Of a stretch of 64,000 nt of DNA, positions 37,233-47,394 are shown one piece after another. A program made the position numbers and the translations under genes. Numbering within the stretch: the stretch's first letter is position 1; each line of letters starts with the position of its first letter. The notes under the pieces were generated by a model. That model was not told the DNA's origin and searched no databases. It worked only from the letters and a program-made list of their open reading frames with translations. The stretch spans positions 124,001-188,000 of the forward strand of contig NZ_CANKYW010000001.1 in NCBI RefSeq assembly GCF_947488135.1, written 5' to 3'. The DNA is from an uncultured Marivita sp. (GTDB taxonomy: Bacteria > Pseudomonadota > Alphaproteobacteria > Rhodobacterales > Rhodobacteraceae).

Positions 37233-38762
37233 ATGCGCCGCACCGCCCGTCTTACATCCTGTTCTGCGCTGGCCCTCTGGCTGGCGGCGGGACCCGCCCT
37301 GGCCGATCTGACCGCGCAGCAGGTCTGGGACGGTCTCGAATCCGCCATGCAAGGCTTTGGCTATTCGGTCAACGCCACGGAAACGCCAAGCGGCGATGGC
37401 CTGGATGTGACCGATGTCGTCCTGCAATTCACTGCGCCGGAAGAGAACACCACTTTCGCGGTCTCCATGTCCGAGATCGCGCTTGTCGAAAATGGCGACG
37501 GATCGGTGTCTATGACCTTCCCCGCCGCGATTCCGATCACCATCAACGCCGCTCCCGAAGATGAGGAGAGCGTGGATATGACGCTCGACTACGCCAATGA
37601 CGGGCTCGAAGTGGTGGTGTCTGGCTCGCCCGGCAACATGACCTACATTTACAGCGCCAACCAGTTGGCGGTCACTTTGGCCGAACTTGTCGTCAATGGC
37701 GACCCGGTCGGTCGGGACGAGGCGCGCTTTGAATTTGTCCTGGATGACGTGTCCGGTACGACCACGACGATTGCCGTGCAGGACGACACCCAGATCACGC
37801 AGAACGTACAGGCAGCCACGGCCAGCTACGATGTTGCCTTCAACGATCCCGAAAGCGACGATGTCGCGCTGATTTCAGGGTCGATGGCGGCGCTTTATGT
37901 GTCGAGCGCCACCAACCTTCCCGAAGGGTTCGACCCCAACGATCCCGAAAGCCTGGCCTCGGGCGGGTTCTCGGCGAGCGGCGCTTTGGGGTATGAAGAC
38001 GGCGCCATGCAGTTTTCGGCGGTCGAAAGCACCGGCACCACGACGGGCGAGACCGAAACCGGTTCGGTAAAGCTCGAGTTCGCGATGGACGGCAGCGCGC
38101 TGCGCTACGACGTGCAGGCCACTGACCAGAGCTTTGCCCTCGCGGGTCCGGAGCTGCCGGTGCCGGTCAACGTCAGCCTGTCGGAAAGCGCCTTCAACAT
38201 CACGGCTCCGATCGCCAAGGCGGAAGAGCCGCAGGACATGGCCTTCGGTCTGACGTTCCGGGGCTTTGAGATGTCCGATCTTCTGTGGAACATGGTCGAT
38301 CCGGGGGCCGCTTTGCCGCGTGATCCGGCGACCATCGTGCTCGATCTGACAGGACAGGTGACACCGTCCATCAACCTGTTCGATCCGACCGAAATGGCGC
38401 GCGTCGACGCCACCGGTCAGGCACCGGGCGAATTGAACGCGCTGACGCTCAACGACCTCACGATCGAGGCGGCTGGCGCCAAGCTGGGGGGCACCGGGTC
38501 GTTCACTTTCGACAACACCGATCTGGAAACCTTCGACGGCCTGCCGCGCCCCATCGGCAGCGTGAACCTCACGCTCGACGGCGCGAATGCGCTGATCGAC
38601 AAGCTGATCGCGATGGGATTGCTCACCGATGAAGATGCGATGGGCGCGCGCATGATGATGAGCATGTTCGCTGTACCGGGGGAAGGCGAGGACAGCCTCA
38701 AATCCTCGCTCACGATCAACGAGCAGGGCCATGTGCTGGCGAACGGAATGCGGATTCAGTAA
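37233..38762 (+). CDS. DUF2125 exported protein
   Basis: A 509-residue exported protein with a signal peptide (MRRTARLTSCSALALWLAAGPALA). The rest is beta-rich, acidic and rich in Thr/Ser, without cysteines, and matches DUF2125 of Rhodobacteraceae. The C-terminal half (NALTLNDLTIEAAGAKLGGTGSFTFD) recalls AsmA-like repeated strands. Function unknown; periplasm or outer membrane by prediction. The ATG at 37233 has AAGGA 7 bases upstream; a TTG at 37218 also opens the frame but overlaps that site. Confidence 0.83.
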   Translation: MRRTARLTSCSALALWLAAGPALADLTAQQVWDGLESAMQGFGYSVNATETPSGDGLDVTDVVLQFTAPEENTTFAVSMSEIALVENGDGSVSMTFPAAIPITINAAPEDEESVDMTLDYANDGLEVVVSGSPGNMTYIYSANQLAVTLAELVVNGDPVGRDEARFEFVLDDVSGTTTTIAVQDDTQITQNVQAATASYDVAFNDPESDDVALISGSMAALYVSSATNLPEGFDPNDPESLASGGFSASGALGYEDGAMQFSAVESTGTTTGETETGSVKLEFAMDGSALRYDVQATDQSFALAGPELPVPVNVSLSESAFNITAPIAKAEEPQDMAFGLTFRGFEMSDLLWNMVDPGAALPRDPATIVLDLTGQVTPSINLFDPTEMARVDATGQAPGELNALTLNDLTIEAAGAKLGGTGSFTFDNTDLETFDGLPRPIGSVNLTLDGANALIDKLIAMGLLTDEDAMGARMMMSMFAVPGEGEDSLKSSLTINEQGHVLANGMRIQ

Positions 38763-38772
38763 TCGGTCATAA

Positions 38773-38876
38773 TCGGGCCCGACCCGAGGGCCTCTGACCA
38801 ACGGGATTACCGAAACACGCCCGGCAATGACGCCTCGCATTGCCTCGTCATCCTCGGGCTTGACCCGAGGACCTCA
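38773..38876. repeat. Two copies of a REP-like dyad, class B
   Basis: Copy 1 at 38773-38794 and copy 2 at 38854-38876 share the pattern TCGGGC-NN-GACCCGAGG-N-CCTC with about 19 of 22 identical bases. Copy 2 has a full 8-bp stem TCCTCGGG / CCCGAGGA (38851-38871). They lie between converging genes and could end both transcripts, although no T run is seen. Confidence 0.6.
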
Positions 38877-38892
38877 TCACACCTGCTACACC

Positions 38893-40110
38893 TTACCCGG
38901 CCATCAAATCCGGCAGGTCGCCATTCAGCCCGGCCGCCTCGCGGATGAAGGTGCGGCGCGCCGACGGGATCGCGTTGATCGCGGCCATGCCCAGATCGCG
39001 TCCCGCACGCAGGATCGGATTGTCATTCGAAAACAGGCGGTTGAACACGTCCGTCGCGGTCAGCAGCGTCGCAGTATCGAACCGCCGCCATTGCTCGTAC
39101 CGCGCCAGAACCAGCGGGCTGGCGAAGTCCTCACCGCGCCGCACCGCGTGGCCGATCACATGCGCCAGCGCCGCCACATCGCGCAGACCGGCGTTCAGAC
39201 CTTGCCCCGCAATCGGATGCATCCCGTGCGCCGCGTCGCCTACCAGCGCCAGCCGGTCCGCGATGAAACGATTGGCCACCGTCAGACCCAGCGGATAGGT
39301 AAACCGCTCCCCGGCCATTGAAATCTCGCCAAGGAAATCACCGAAGCGTGGGCGCAGCACGGTCAGATAATCCTCTTCCGGCAGCGCGTTGATCTCTTCG
39401 GCCAGCCCTTTGCGTTCGCTCCAGACAATCGACGACCGATTGCCCGTCAGCGGCAGGATCGCCAATGGGCCCGCAGGCATGAAGAGCTGATGCGCCACAC
39501 CGCCATGCGGCTTTTCATGCGCAATCGCACAGACCAAAGCGGTCTGGTTATACTCCCACGCGGTGCGCCGGATGCCCGCGCGCTGCCCCGTGCCGCTTTG
39601 TCGGCCATCCGCACCCACGATCAGCTTGCCCGACAGCACGTCGCCCGAAGCCAACGTCACCGTCGCCCCCGACGCAGTGACCGCCTGATCCACCACGGTC
39701 TCGCCCGCCAGATGTGTCACCAGCGGTTCCGCCGCCATCGCCTCAAGCAACGCGCGCCGCAGGTAGCGGTCTTCGAGCATGTGACCCATCGGGCCTTCCT
39801 CGATCTCGGCGCTGTTGAAATGCAGGCCCAGGAACACCTCGGCATCGCCCGCGCGCCCGTCGCTGACCTTGATCTCGTGCATCGGCTGCGCATTCGCCTT
39901 CAAACCGTCCCACAGCCCAAGCGCGGACAGCATCCGCACCGACGCCAGCGCCAGTGCGTAGGATCGCCCGTCGAAATTGTCGCTGCGCCGCGTGCCTTCG
40001 GGACGCGCGTCGATCACGGTGCTGCTCAGCCCGGATCGGGCGGCGGCGAGGGCGAGCATCGGGCCGTTCAACCCCCCGCCAACAATCAGAATATCGGATG
40101 TCTGGGTCAT
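38893..40110 (-). CDS. UbiH/UbiF/COQ6-type FAD-dependent hydroxylase
   Basis: A 405-residue flavoprotein monooxygenase of ubiquinone biosynthesis. FAD motif GGGLNGPMLALAAA (near 10-24), the DG motif in LIVGADGRQSGTGQ, and the second FAD motif LVGDAAHGMHPIAGQGLNAGLRD (near 290). It hydroxylates the quinone ring at one of several carbons; which one cannot be told from sequence. MTQTSDILIVGGG at 40110 fits the family; ATG at 40146 is an alternative with a GAGAAG element. It is divergent from the amidase with 89 bp between starts. Confidence 0.9.
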   Translation of the reverse strand: MTQTSDILIVGGGLNGPMLALAAARSGLSSTVIDARPEGTRRSDNFDGRSYALALASVRMLSALGLWDGLKANAQPMHEIKVSDGRAGDAEVFLGLHFNSAEIEEGPMGHMLEDRYLRRALLEAMAAEPLVTHLAGETVVDQAVTASGATVTLASGDVLSGKLIVGADGRQSGTGQRAGIRRTAWEYNQTALVCAIAHEKPHGGVAHQLFMPAGPLAILPLTGNRSSIVWSERKGLAEEINALPEEDYLTVLRPRFGDFLGEISMAGERFTYPLGLTVANRFIADRLALVGDAAHGMHPIAGQGLNAGLRDVAALAHVIGHAVRRGEDFASPLVLARYEQWRRFDTATLLTATDVFNRLFSNDNPILRAGRDLGMAAINAIPSARRTFIREAAGLNGDLPDLMAG

Positions 40111-40199
40111 GCCTTGGGATATGCGCTGGCAGTCGGGATTGTCCATGCGCTTCTCTGCCGCTACCGTCGCGCAAACAGGCAGGGCAGGGGAGTGATGAG

Positions 40200-41528
40200 A
40201 TGACCGACTGGCAGACAATGACGGCCGCCGATCTGGGGCGCGGCATCGCCAAGGGCGATATTGATCCGGTCGAGCTGACTCAATCCTTCCTCGATGCCAT
40301 CGACGCGCACCCGTATCGCGACCGTATCTATGCCCGCGTCACACCCGATCGCGCGCTGGCCGAGGCGAAAGCCGCGCAAGAGCGCGCCCGCCTCAAGCTG
40401 CGCCGCTCGCCCCTGGACGGGGTCCCGGTCAGCTGGAAAGACCTTTTCGATACCGCAGGCACCGTGACCGAAGCGGGCTCGAAACTGCTCGAAGGGCGCA
40501 CGCCCGACAGCGATGCCGAAGTGCTGCAAGCGGCCACACATCACGGGCTGGCCTGCTTGGGCAAGACGCATCTGAGCGAACTGGCTTTCTCGGGCCTTGG
40601 CCTGAACCCGAAAACCGCCACTTCGCCCAACATCCACAACCCCGACAACGCTCCGGGCGGGTCGTCTTCGGGTGCCGCAACCTCCGTCGCCTTCGGCCTT
40701 GCGCCAGCCGCCATCGGATCAGACACCGGCGGGTCGGTGCGTGTGCCTGCCGCGTGGAACGATCTGGTCGGTCTCAAGACCACGTCCGGCGTGCTCAGCC
40801 TCAAGGGCGCGGTCCCGCTTGCCGCGAAATTCGACACGGTGGGGCCGCTGTGCAAATCGGTCGAGGATGCCGCCCTTCTCTTTGCAGTGATGAAAGGGGA
40901 GGGGGCCATCGACCTCACCCCTACATCGCTCAAGGGCAAGCGGTTGGCCATCCTGACGACGACCGCGTTCGACGACATCCGCGAGGACCCGCGAAAGGGC
41001 TTCGATCACGCTGTGCAGCGATTCCGGGACGCCGGGGCCGAGATCGTGGACATCGCGATCCCCGAAGTCGAAACAGCGATGGCGCTGTCGGCAATTCTCT
41101 ACAGTTCCGAGGCCTATGGAACGTGGAAAGACGTGATCGAAGCCAATCCTGATATCATGTTCGCCGAGATCCTGGCCCGGTTCCGTTCGGGCAAGGACTT
41201 CACAGCCGCCGATTATGTCGCCGCCTGGCAGACGCTCGAGCGCTGCCGCGCGATCTATGCCCAAGCCACGGCCTCGTTCGATGCGGTTCTCTGTCCGACC
41301 TGCCCGATCACCCCACCCAATGTGGAGCGGTTGATGACGGACAGCGCCTATTACGTCACAGAAAACCTGTTGACCTTGCGGAATACGCGGATCGGTAACC
41401 TGATGGGGCTTCCGGTGCTGACACTGCCCACTGGCACAGCATCTTGTGGCGTATCGCTCATGGCGAACCCGCGTGATGAACGGCGGCTCTTGCGGCTGGG
41501 TCTCGCTGCCGAAGCGGCACTGGCCTGA
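40200..41528 (+). CDS. Amidase (amidase-signature family)
   Basis: A 442-residue Ser-Ser-Lys hydrolase. Catalytic Lys80 (SWKDLF), the Gly/Ser-rich signature GGSSSGAATSVAFG with the cis-Ser (about 155-156) and the nucleophile Ser179 in GSDTGGSVR. The enzyme cleaves an amide of unknown identity; no GatB or GatC gene lies near, so it is not obviously GatA. The ATG at 40200 has GGGGAG 7 bases upstream; the open frame to 39954 runs antisense through the hydroxylase gene and is not real. Confidence 0.88.
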   Translation: MTDWQTMTAADLGRGIAKGDIDPVELTQSFLDAIDAHPYRDRIYARVTPDRALAEAKAAQERARLKLRRSPLDGVPVSWKDLFDTAGTVTEAGSKLLEGRTPDSDAEVLQAATHHGLACLGKTHLSELAFSGLGLNPKTATSPNIHNPDNAPGGSSSGAATSVAFGLAPAAIGSDTGGSVRVPAAWNDLVGLKTTSGVLSLKGAVPLAAKFDTVGPLCKSVEDAALLFAVMKGEGAIDLTPTSLKGKRLAILTTTAFDDIREDPRKGFDHAVQRFRDAGAEIVDIAIPEVETAMALSAILYSSEAYGTWKDVIEANPDIMFAEILARFRSGKDFTAADYVAAWQTLERCRAIYAQATASFDAVLCPTCPITPPNVERLMTDSAYYVTENLLTLRNTRIGNLMGLPVLTLPTGTASCGVSLMANPRDERRLLRLGLAAEAALA

Positions 41529-41638
41529 AAGCCACAACCGACTGATCTGTGCGCTCTTTTTCTGGACGCACAGGCCCCGCCTATGTAATTTGATTTCAAA
41601 GAGGGCGCGAACGACCCTCGTTCTGAGGCAGTATTGGC

Positions 41639-42829
41639 ATGTTTCCCGAGCGGTTTTCGAACCTTCCGGCTTATGCGTTCCCGCGTCTGCGCGCCCTGTT
41701 GGACGTGCATGAACCGGGTGGGCCGGTGATTCACATGACCATCGGAGAACCGAAACACGCCTTTCCGGCCTGGATTTCCGACATTCTTGCGCAGAACATG
41801 GCCGGATTTAACAAATATCCGCCGAACGAAGGCACCCCCGAACTGCGCGTTGCGATCCGCGATTGGGTGCAGCAGCGCTACGGTCTTTCGCTCGATCCCG
41901 ACACGCAGATCATGGCGCTGAACGGCACACGCGAGGGGCTGTATAACGTTGGCATGGCGCTTTGCCCCGAGACCAAGAACGGGGCAAAACCCATCGTTTT
42001 GATGCCGAACCCGTTTTACCAGGTTTACCTGATCTCGGCGATTTCCGTCGCGGCGGACCCCGTGTTCGTGAATGCCACCGAAGAGACCGGCCACCTGCCG
42101 GACTTCGCCGCGCTTCCCGAAGATGTGCTGAACCGCACCGCGCTGGCCTATATCTGTTCCCCCGCCAACCCACAGGGTGCTGTGGCCGATCGCGACTACT
42201 GGGAACGGCTGATTGCACTGGCCGAGAAACACGATTTCCAGATCCTCGCCGACGAGTGCTATTCCGAGATTTACCGCGACACGCCCCCCGTTGGAGCCTT
42301 GCAGGTGGCGCAAGAAATGGGCGCGGACCCCGAACGCGTGCTGATTTTCCACTCGCTCTCCAAACGGTCGAACCTGCCCGGGCTGCGGTCGGGCTTTGTC
42401 GCGGGCGGGCCTGAATCGATCCGGCGCATCCAGCAATTGCGCAACTATTCCGGCGCGCCGCTGCCCCTGCCGCTTCAGGCGGTGGCGGAAGCCGTCTGGC
42501 GCGACGAAGCGCATGTCGAAGAAAACCGCGCGCTTTACGCCCAGAAATACGCGCTCGCGGACCGGATCCTTGGCAACGTGCCGGGCTACCGGTCGCCGCA
42601 GGCGGGGTTCTTCCTGTGGCTTCCGGTCGAGAACGGGGAAGACGCGGCGTTGAAGCTGTGGACCGAAACCGGTGTTCGGGTGCTGCCCGGCGCGTACCTG
42701 TCGCAGGACACCGAGGCCGGAAATCCCGGCACGCACTATATCCGGGTCGCCATGGTGGCCCCAAAAGAAGAAACCGAACGTGGCCTGACGCAGATCAGGG
42801 ACTGCCTTTATGGCAGCGAAGACCAATAA
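41639..42829 (+). CDS. Class I/II aminotransferase
   Basis: A 396-residue fold-type I PLP aminotransferase. The PLP lysine is Lys242 in [11 protein letters not shown], with Asn/Asp/Tyr partners in CSPANPQG and ADECYSEIY, and a late Arg in HYIRVAM. It resembles the DapC-type (N-succinyldiaminopimelate aminotransferase) branch found beside other housekeeping genes in alphaproteobacteria, but the substrate is not proven by sequence. The start at 41639 has TGAGG upstream. ftsK begins 11 bp after its stop, so the two share a transcript. Confidence 0.85.
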   Translation: MFPERFSNLPAYAFPRLRALLDVHEPGGPVIHMTIGEPKHAFPAWISDILAQNMAGFNKYPPNEGTPELRVAIRDWVQQRYGLSLDPDTQIMALNGTREGLYNVGMALCPETKNGAKPIVLMPNPFYQVYLISAISVAADPVFVNATEETGHLPDFAALPEDVLNRTALAYICSPANPQGAVADRDYWERLIALAEKHDFQILADECYSEIYRDTPPVGALQVAQEMGADPERVLIFHSLSKRSNLPGLRSGFVAGGPESIRRIQQLRNYSGAPLPLPLQAVAEAVWRDEAHVEENRALYAQKYALADRILGNVPGYRSPQAGFFLWLPVENGEDAALKLWTETGVRVLPGAYLSQDTEAGNPGTHYIRVAMVAPKEETERGLTQIRDCLYGSEDQ

Positions 42830-42840
42830 AGAGGCGAACG

Positions 42841-45792
42841 ATGGCATATCAGGCGCGGGGGCGTGACCCCCTCTTTGACAGCAACATGCAAGCTGCGATC
42901 GAAAAGCGTGGCAAAGAGCTGGGTGGCTTTGTGCTCATGGCGCTGGGCGCGATGGCCGCGATGATGATCTACTCCTATTCGCCGCAAGACCCGAGCTGGC
43001 TGTCCGCCACGGATGCCCCCGTGCAGAACTGGCTGGGCCGCGCCGGAGCGTCGGTGGCCGCACCCTTATTCATGATCGTTGGCTGGGCGAGCTGGGGTCT
43101 GGCCATGGTTCTTCTGGTCTGGGGCGCCCGATTTGCCCTGCACCGCGGCGAAGAGCGCGCTGTCACCTGCCTGATCTTCGCGCCGATCTGGGTCGCTTTG
43201 GCCGCCGTCTATGCCGCCGGCGTGCCCGAAAGCACCGCATGGACACACAGCTTTGGTCTGGGCGGTCTCTTCGGCGACATGATGATGGGGTCGATCCTGA
43301 CGATCCTGCCGCTTGGCACCACCTTCGCTCTCAAGCTGATGATGCTAATCCTCGGCGGTATCGTTCTTGTCATGGGCGCTTTCGTTCTGGGCTTCACCAA
43401 GGCCGAACTCCTGCGCATGGGCCGTTTCCTCGTGGTCGGGGTGATTATGGTCTACGCGACGCTCTTGTCCCTGCTGGGCAAGGGCGCGTCCGGAGCGCTC
43501 GTCGCCGCGCGCGAGATGCAGGCCAGAAACGCCGAGCGCCGCGCCCTTCGCGCGCAGGAAGAGGCCGAAGCCGCCGAATGGGCCGCCGCCCAGGAAGCCG
43601 TGAAAGCCGAACCGCGTGTGACCCGCGTGGCCCCCAAGGCACCGCCCGCGATCTACGCCGAAGACTCGATGTTCGACGATCCGGCACCAGCCCCCGCGCC
43701 GCAAAAGACCGGGTTCCTGTCCAAGATGCCGTCGCTCATGCGTCGCGCCGATCCCGAACCGGAACTGGTCGAAACCTTCCCGCATGGTGAATTGCCCGAA
43801 ACGCTGCCCGGTGACGACCGTGTTCGTGCCAAGATCGCCGACGCCATCAAATCCCGCGTGCGCCAGAACCCGGCGGTGACGTCGGCCATTGCCGCACCGC
43901 TCACCAAGGGCCGGGGCCGCGGTCCCGATCCGCTGATCTTCAAACCGACCGCTGGCCTGCCGCCCGAGCCCCCCGTCACCGCGCGCGCAGCCGCGCCGCT
44001 GCGGGCAGAGCCGCCCGTCACCGCGCCGAAAAAGGTATACCAGCCGCAGCCGCAATTCACCGATGACCCCGAAGAAAACATCTTCGACGACATGACCGAT
44101 TGGGATGATTACGGCGATGAGCCGCAGGCCTACACACCTGTGCCGCCGGCACCTGCCTCCGTCCCGCAGCCCGAGGCCAAAAAGGTCGTGCAACAACCCC
44201 AGCGCAAGCCGCTCCAGCCGTCCAAACGCGCGCAGGAAGAGGCCCAGCCGCGCCTGCAATTCGAAGAGAAAGAGGTCGATTACGACCTGCCGCCGCTTGG
44301 GCTGCTGATGGACCCGGCGAATATCGAACGCCACCACCTGAGCGACGAGGCGCTAGAGGAAAACGCCCGCATGCTCGAAGCGGTGCTCGACGATTACGGC
44401 GTGAAGGGCGAGATCGTGAGCGTCCGCCCCGGTCCTGTCGTCACCATGTACGAACTCGAACCCGCGCCGGGCCTCAAGGCGTCCCGCGTGATCGGTCTGG
44501 CCGATGACATCGCCCGCTCCATGTCCGCGCTCTCTGCCCGGGTCTCCACGGTGCCGGGGCGCAGCGTGATCGGGATCGAACTCCCGAATGAGAACCGCGA
44601 GATGGTCAGCTTCCGCGAGATCCTGTCGACCCGTGACTACGGCGACGGCACGCAGAAACTGCCGCTCGCGCTGGGCAAGGACATCGGCGGCGACCCCGTG
44701 GTCGCCAACCTCGCCAAGATGCCCCATTTGCTGATCGCCGGAACCACCGGCTCGGGTAAATCCGTCGCGATCAACACGATGATCTTGTCGCTGCTCTACA
44801 AGCTGACGCCTGCCGATCTGCGCCTCGTGATGATCGACCCCAAGATGCTGGAACTCAGCGTCTATGACGGCATCCCGCATCTCCTCAGCCCGGTTGTCAC
44901 TGACCCCAAGAAAGCGGTCGTGGCCCTGAAATGGGTCGTGGGCGAGATGGAAGACCGCTATCGCAAGATGTCCAAGATGGGCGTGCGCAACATCGACGGC
45001 TACAACAGCCGCGTTGCCGATGCGCTCAGCAAGAACGAAATGTTCGAACGCACCGTTCAGACCGGCTTTGACGACGAAACCGGCGAACCGATCTTCGAGA
45101 CCGAGGAAATCCAGCCCGTCAAGATGCCCTACATAGTGGTTATCGTCGACGAAATGGCCGACCTGATGATGGTCGCGGGTAAGGAAATCGAAGCCTGCAT
45201 TCAGCGCCTTGCGCAGATGGCCCGTGCGAGCGGTATTCACCTCATCATGGCCACGCAACGCCCGTCTGTCGACGTCATCACCGGCACGATCAAGGCCAAC
45301 TTCCCCACGCGGATCAGCTTCCAAGTGACGTCGAAAATCGACAGCCGCACGATTCTCGGCGAAATGGGGGCCGAGCAACTGCTGGGGCAGGGCGACATGC
45401 TCTACATGGCGGGTGGCGCCAAGATCACCCGCTGCCACGGTCCGTTCGTGTCCGATGAAGAGGTCGAGGAAATCGTCACTCACCTCAAGGCCTTCGGCCC
45501 GCCCGAATATGTCAGCGGTGTGGTGCAAGGCCCCGAAGAAGACAAGGCGGACAACATCGACGCCGTTCTGGGCCTGAACACCGGCGGCAACACCGACGGC
45601 GAGGACGCGCTTTACGATCAGGCCGTCGCCATTGTCATCCGCGACCGCAAGTGCTCCACCTCCTACATCCAGCGCAAACTGGCGATCGGCTATAACAAGG
45701 CCGCGCGCCTTGTTGAGCAGATGGAAGACGAAGGCGTCGTGTCCGCGGCCAACCACGTCGGCAAACGCGAAATTCTGGTGCCAGAGCAGTAA
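42841..45792 (+). CDS. ftsK: DNA translocase FtsK
   Basis: The septal DNA pump, 983 residues. Four hydrophobic helices (about 25-205) anchor it at the division site, a proline- and Gln-rich linker runs to about 470, then comes the motor with alpha/beta domains. Walker A is GTTGSGKS (634-641), Walker [13 protein letters not shown], and [22 protein letters not shown] is the FtsK/SpoIIIE signature. The last ~65 residues are the gamma domain for KOPS reading ([26 protein letters not shown]). The ATG at 42841 has GAGG upstream; the open frame to 42616 overlaps the aminotransferase gene in another frame. Confidence 0.96.
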   Translation: MAYQARGRDPLFDSNMQAAIEKRGKELGGFVLMALGAMAAMMIYSYSPQDPSWLSATDAPVQNWLGRAGASVAAPLFMIVGWASWGLAMVLLVWGARFALHRGEERAVTCLIFAPIWVALAAVYAAGVPESTAWTHSFGLGGLFGDMMMGSILTILPLGTTFALKLMMLILGGIVLVMGAFVLGFTKAELLRMGRFLVVGVIMVYATLLSLLGKGASGALVAAREMQARNAERRALRAQEEAEAAEWAAAQEAVKAEPRVTRVAPKAPPAIYAEDSMFDDPAPAPAPQKTGFLSKMPSLMRRADPEPELVETFPHGELPETLPGDDRVRAKIADAIKSRVRQNPAVTSAIAAPLTKGRGRGPDPLIFKPTAGLPPEPPVTARAAAPLRAEPPVTAPKKVYQPQPQFTDDPEENIFDDMTDWDDYGDEPQAYTPVPPAPASVPQPEAKKVVQQPQRKPLQPSKRAQEEAQPRLQFEEKEVDYDLPPLGLLMDPANIERHHLSDEALEENARMLEAVLDDYGVKGEIVSVRPGPVVTMYELEPAPGLKASRVIGLADDIARSMSALSARVSTVPGRSVIGIELPNENREMVSFREILSTRDYGDGTQKLPLALGKDIGGDPVVANLAKMPHLLIAGTTGSGKSVAINTMILSLLYKLTPADLRLVMIDPKMLELSVYDGIPHLLSPVVTDPKKAVVALKWVVGEMEDRYRKMSKMGVRNIDGYNSRVADALSKNEMFERTVQTGFDDETGEPIFETEEIQPVKMPYIVVIVDEMADLMMVAGKEIEACIQRLAQMARASGIHLIMATQRPSVDVITGTIKANFPTRISFQVTSKIDSRTILGEMGAEQLLGQGDMLYMAGGAKITRCHGPFVSDEEVEEIVTHLKAFGPPEYVSGVVQGPEEDKADNIDAVLGLNTGGNTDGEDALYDQAVAIVIRDRKCSTSYIQRKLAIGYNKAARLVEQMEDEGVVSAANHVGKREILVPEQ

Positions 45793-45814
45793 ATTCCTGC
45801 CGATCCAGTCACAA

Positions 45815-45849
45815 AAACGGGCGCTGCTATCGCATATCAGCGCCCGTTT
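45815..45849 (+). terminator. Hairpin after ftsK
   Basis: A perfect 12-bp stem AAACGGGCGCTG / CAGCGCCCGTTT with an 11-base loop. The T run is only three bases, so termination may be partial and lolA may be read through. Confidence 0.6.
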
Positions 45850-45898
45850 CGCCATATAGAGGTCAATGAGTTCCCGAGCAGACAGGACCCAAGACCCT

Positions 45899-46495
45899 AT
45901 GCGACTTCGTTTACTTGCCCTGATGGCCGCCCTGACATGGATGTGGGCCATCCCCGCACAGGCCCAGCAGCTTTCGCTGAACACGCTGTCGAACTACCTC
46001 AATCAGCTTACCAGCGCCGAGGCCAGTTTCACCCAGATCAACGCCGATGGCACCATCTCGACGGGAACGCTCTATATGCGTCGCCCCGGCAAGGTGCGCT
46101 TTGAATACAACCCGCCGGAACAGGCGCTTGTCATGGCGAACAACGGCGCCGTGGTGGTCTTCGACAAAAAGCTGGGCGGAGAGCCCGAGACCTACCCGCT
46201 CGACCGCACACCGCTCGGCCTGATCCTCGCCCGCAATGTGGACCTGTCCCGCGCCAACATGGTCGTCAATCACGGCTATGACGGCACCGCGACCACCGTG
46301 ACAGCCCAGGATCCCGAACATCCTGAATATGGCAGCATCCAACTCAAGTTCACCGACAACCCGGTCGAGCTGCGCCAGTGGGTCATCACCGACGATGGCG
46401 GCGGGCAAACCACCGTGGTTCTAGGCGCGCTCGAACGCAAACAACTCGCCAATCGCCTCTTCAACATCGAAATGGAACGCCGCGCGAGCCGGTAG
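45899..46495 (+). CDS. lolA: Outer membrane lipoprotein carrier LolA
   Basis: A 198-residue periplasmic chaperone that carries lipoproteins from LolCDE to the outer membrane. Signal peptide MRLRLLALMAALTWMWAIPAQA, then QQLSLNTLSNYLNQLTSAEASFTQ and the family strand RPGKVRFEYNPPEQALVMANNGAVVVFDKKLG. The ATG at 45899 gives a clean signal peptide; ATG at 45866 would add 11 residues and has a ribosome site too close to it. Following ftsK with lolA is a common order in Rhodobacteraceae. Confidence 0.92.
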   Translation: MRLRLLALMAALTWMWAIPAQAQQLSLNTLSNYLNQLTSAEASFTQINADGTISTGTLYMRRPGKVRFEYNPPEQALVMANNGAVVVFDKKLGGEPETYPLDRTPLGLILARNVDLSRANMVVNHGYDGTATTVTAQDPEHPEYGSIQLKFTDNPVELRQWVITDDGGGQTTVVLGALERKQLANRLFNIEMERRASR

Positions 46496-46504
46496 CCTTC
46501 TGGT

Positions 46505-46531
46505 CCCGGGCGCGCCAAGGCGCGCCTCGGG
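46505..46531. terminator. Hairpin between converging genes
   Basis: GGCGCGCC-aa-GGCGCGCC inside CCCG/CGGG flanks, between the lolA stop and the stop of the minus-strand gene. It has no T run and could serve both strands. Confidence 0.5.
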
Positions 46532-46533
46532 CC

Positions 46534-47205
46534 TCAAAGTGCCGCCGTCCGGGTCCCGCGCAGAACCTCCACGTCGGTCACCAAAATGATCTCGCAGCCA
46601 CCCACGATGGAGCCGTCGTCGCGCCGCGTAGACGAGCGCCAGGGTGAAATCCGGTTGCCGGTCACGACCACCAGATACCCGCGGATCCGCACATGCGCTC
46701 CGACATCGATCGCCATGAGCGCATCGTTCACCGCCTGGTTCGCCGGGATCAGGTGATTGTTGGTGACCTGATCCTTCCAGTTCGCCGGCATTTCGGCGTC
46801 TGATGTCCGGGAAAACCAGATGGCTCTGGGCGCTGTTCTGAACTCGATGCCATCGACACCACCGGGCTCGGCCAGATCGCCCCAGACAATGCCCAGATCC
46901 AGAGGCGAAATCGCGCTTGTTCGATCATGACGAAACTCGCGACGCGTCACGACACGTCCTTCCAGCACATAGCTGGTCAAGAGCTTGGCCTCGAACCCGT
47001 CGCCCAGTGCGACCCGCGTTGCCGCCACCCGCTCTTGCGCGGGCGATCCGTCCGGCATTGCTCTTGGCGGCACGGGCGGAAGCCGCGCGCTCTCGACCGC
47101 AGTCGCCAACTCGGCCCGCGGCGCAAGCTGTTCGGCGGTCAGGTTGAAGAACCACGCCCCTATGAAGACGGCGAACAGGGCGATCTTGGTTGACTCATCG
47201 AACAT
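46534..47205 (-). CDS. Membrane-anchored conserved protein of unknown function
   Basis: A 223-residue protein I cannot name. One N-terminal helix (about 7-24, IALFAVFIGAWFFNLT) anchors a periplasmic domain. That domain has a conserved-looking pattern: ISPLDLGIVWGDLAEP, NNHLIPAN, VRIRGYLVVVTGN and, near the end, W-SS-R-D with GGCEIILVTDV. I recall this pattern from unassigned proteins of several proteobacteria. The ATG at 47205 fits the anchor; AGGAA lies rather far upstream. A CtrA-type box (47362-47376) and a 26-bp palindrome lie in the gene-free stretch before it, so cell-cycle control is possible. Confidence 0.7.
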   Translation of the reverse strand: MFDESTKIALFAVFIGAWFFNLTAEQLAPRAELATAVESARLPPVPPRAMPDGSPAQERVAATRVALGDGFEAKLLTSYVLEGRVVTRREFRHDRTSAISPLDLGIVWGDLAEPGGVDGIEFRTAPRAIWFSRTSDAEMPANWKDQVTNNHLIPANQAVNDALMAIDVGAHVRIRGYLVVVTGNRISPWRSSTRRDDGSIVGGCEIILVTDVEVLRGTRTAAL

Positions 47206-47361
47206 CCCGAGCGCTTTCCTGCGAAAATTCGTACGGAAAGGCTGATAACAACTCAAAGTGGCAGGAATTTGCCCTGTCAGATGCGTAGCGTGACGCTTTA
47301 TGGCGAGTGCGGCCGCCACGACCTTGTCATGTACTCGCGTAATGGCGAAACCGCTTAAACC

Positions 47362-47376
47362 TTAACAAATCCTTAA
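47362..47376. promoter_or_regulatory. CtrA-type box TTAA-N7-TTAA
   Basis: TTAA-CAAATCC-TTAA matches the alphaproteobacterial CtrA consensus spacing exactly. It lies 157 bp before the start of the minus-strand gene at 47205 and beyond the stop of the next gene, so that gene is the likely target. Confidence 0.55.
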
Positions 47377-47394
47377 AGGGTCAGCAGGACTCAC

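Noticed and set aside
39954-40199. N-terminal extension of the amidase
   Set aside because: It runs antisense through the UbiH-type gene and is Arg/Cys-rich with no amidase similarity.
42616-42840. N-terminal extension of FtsK
   Set aside because: It overlaps the aminotransferase gene in another frame and has no FtsK similarity; [10 protein letters not shown] at 42841 fits the family.
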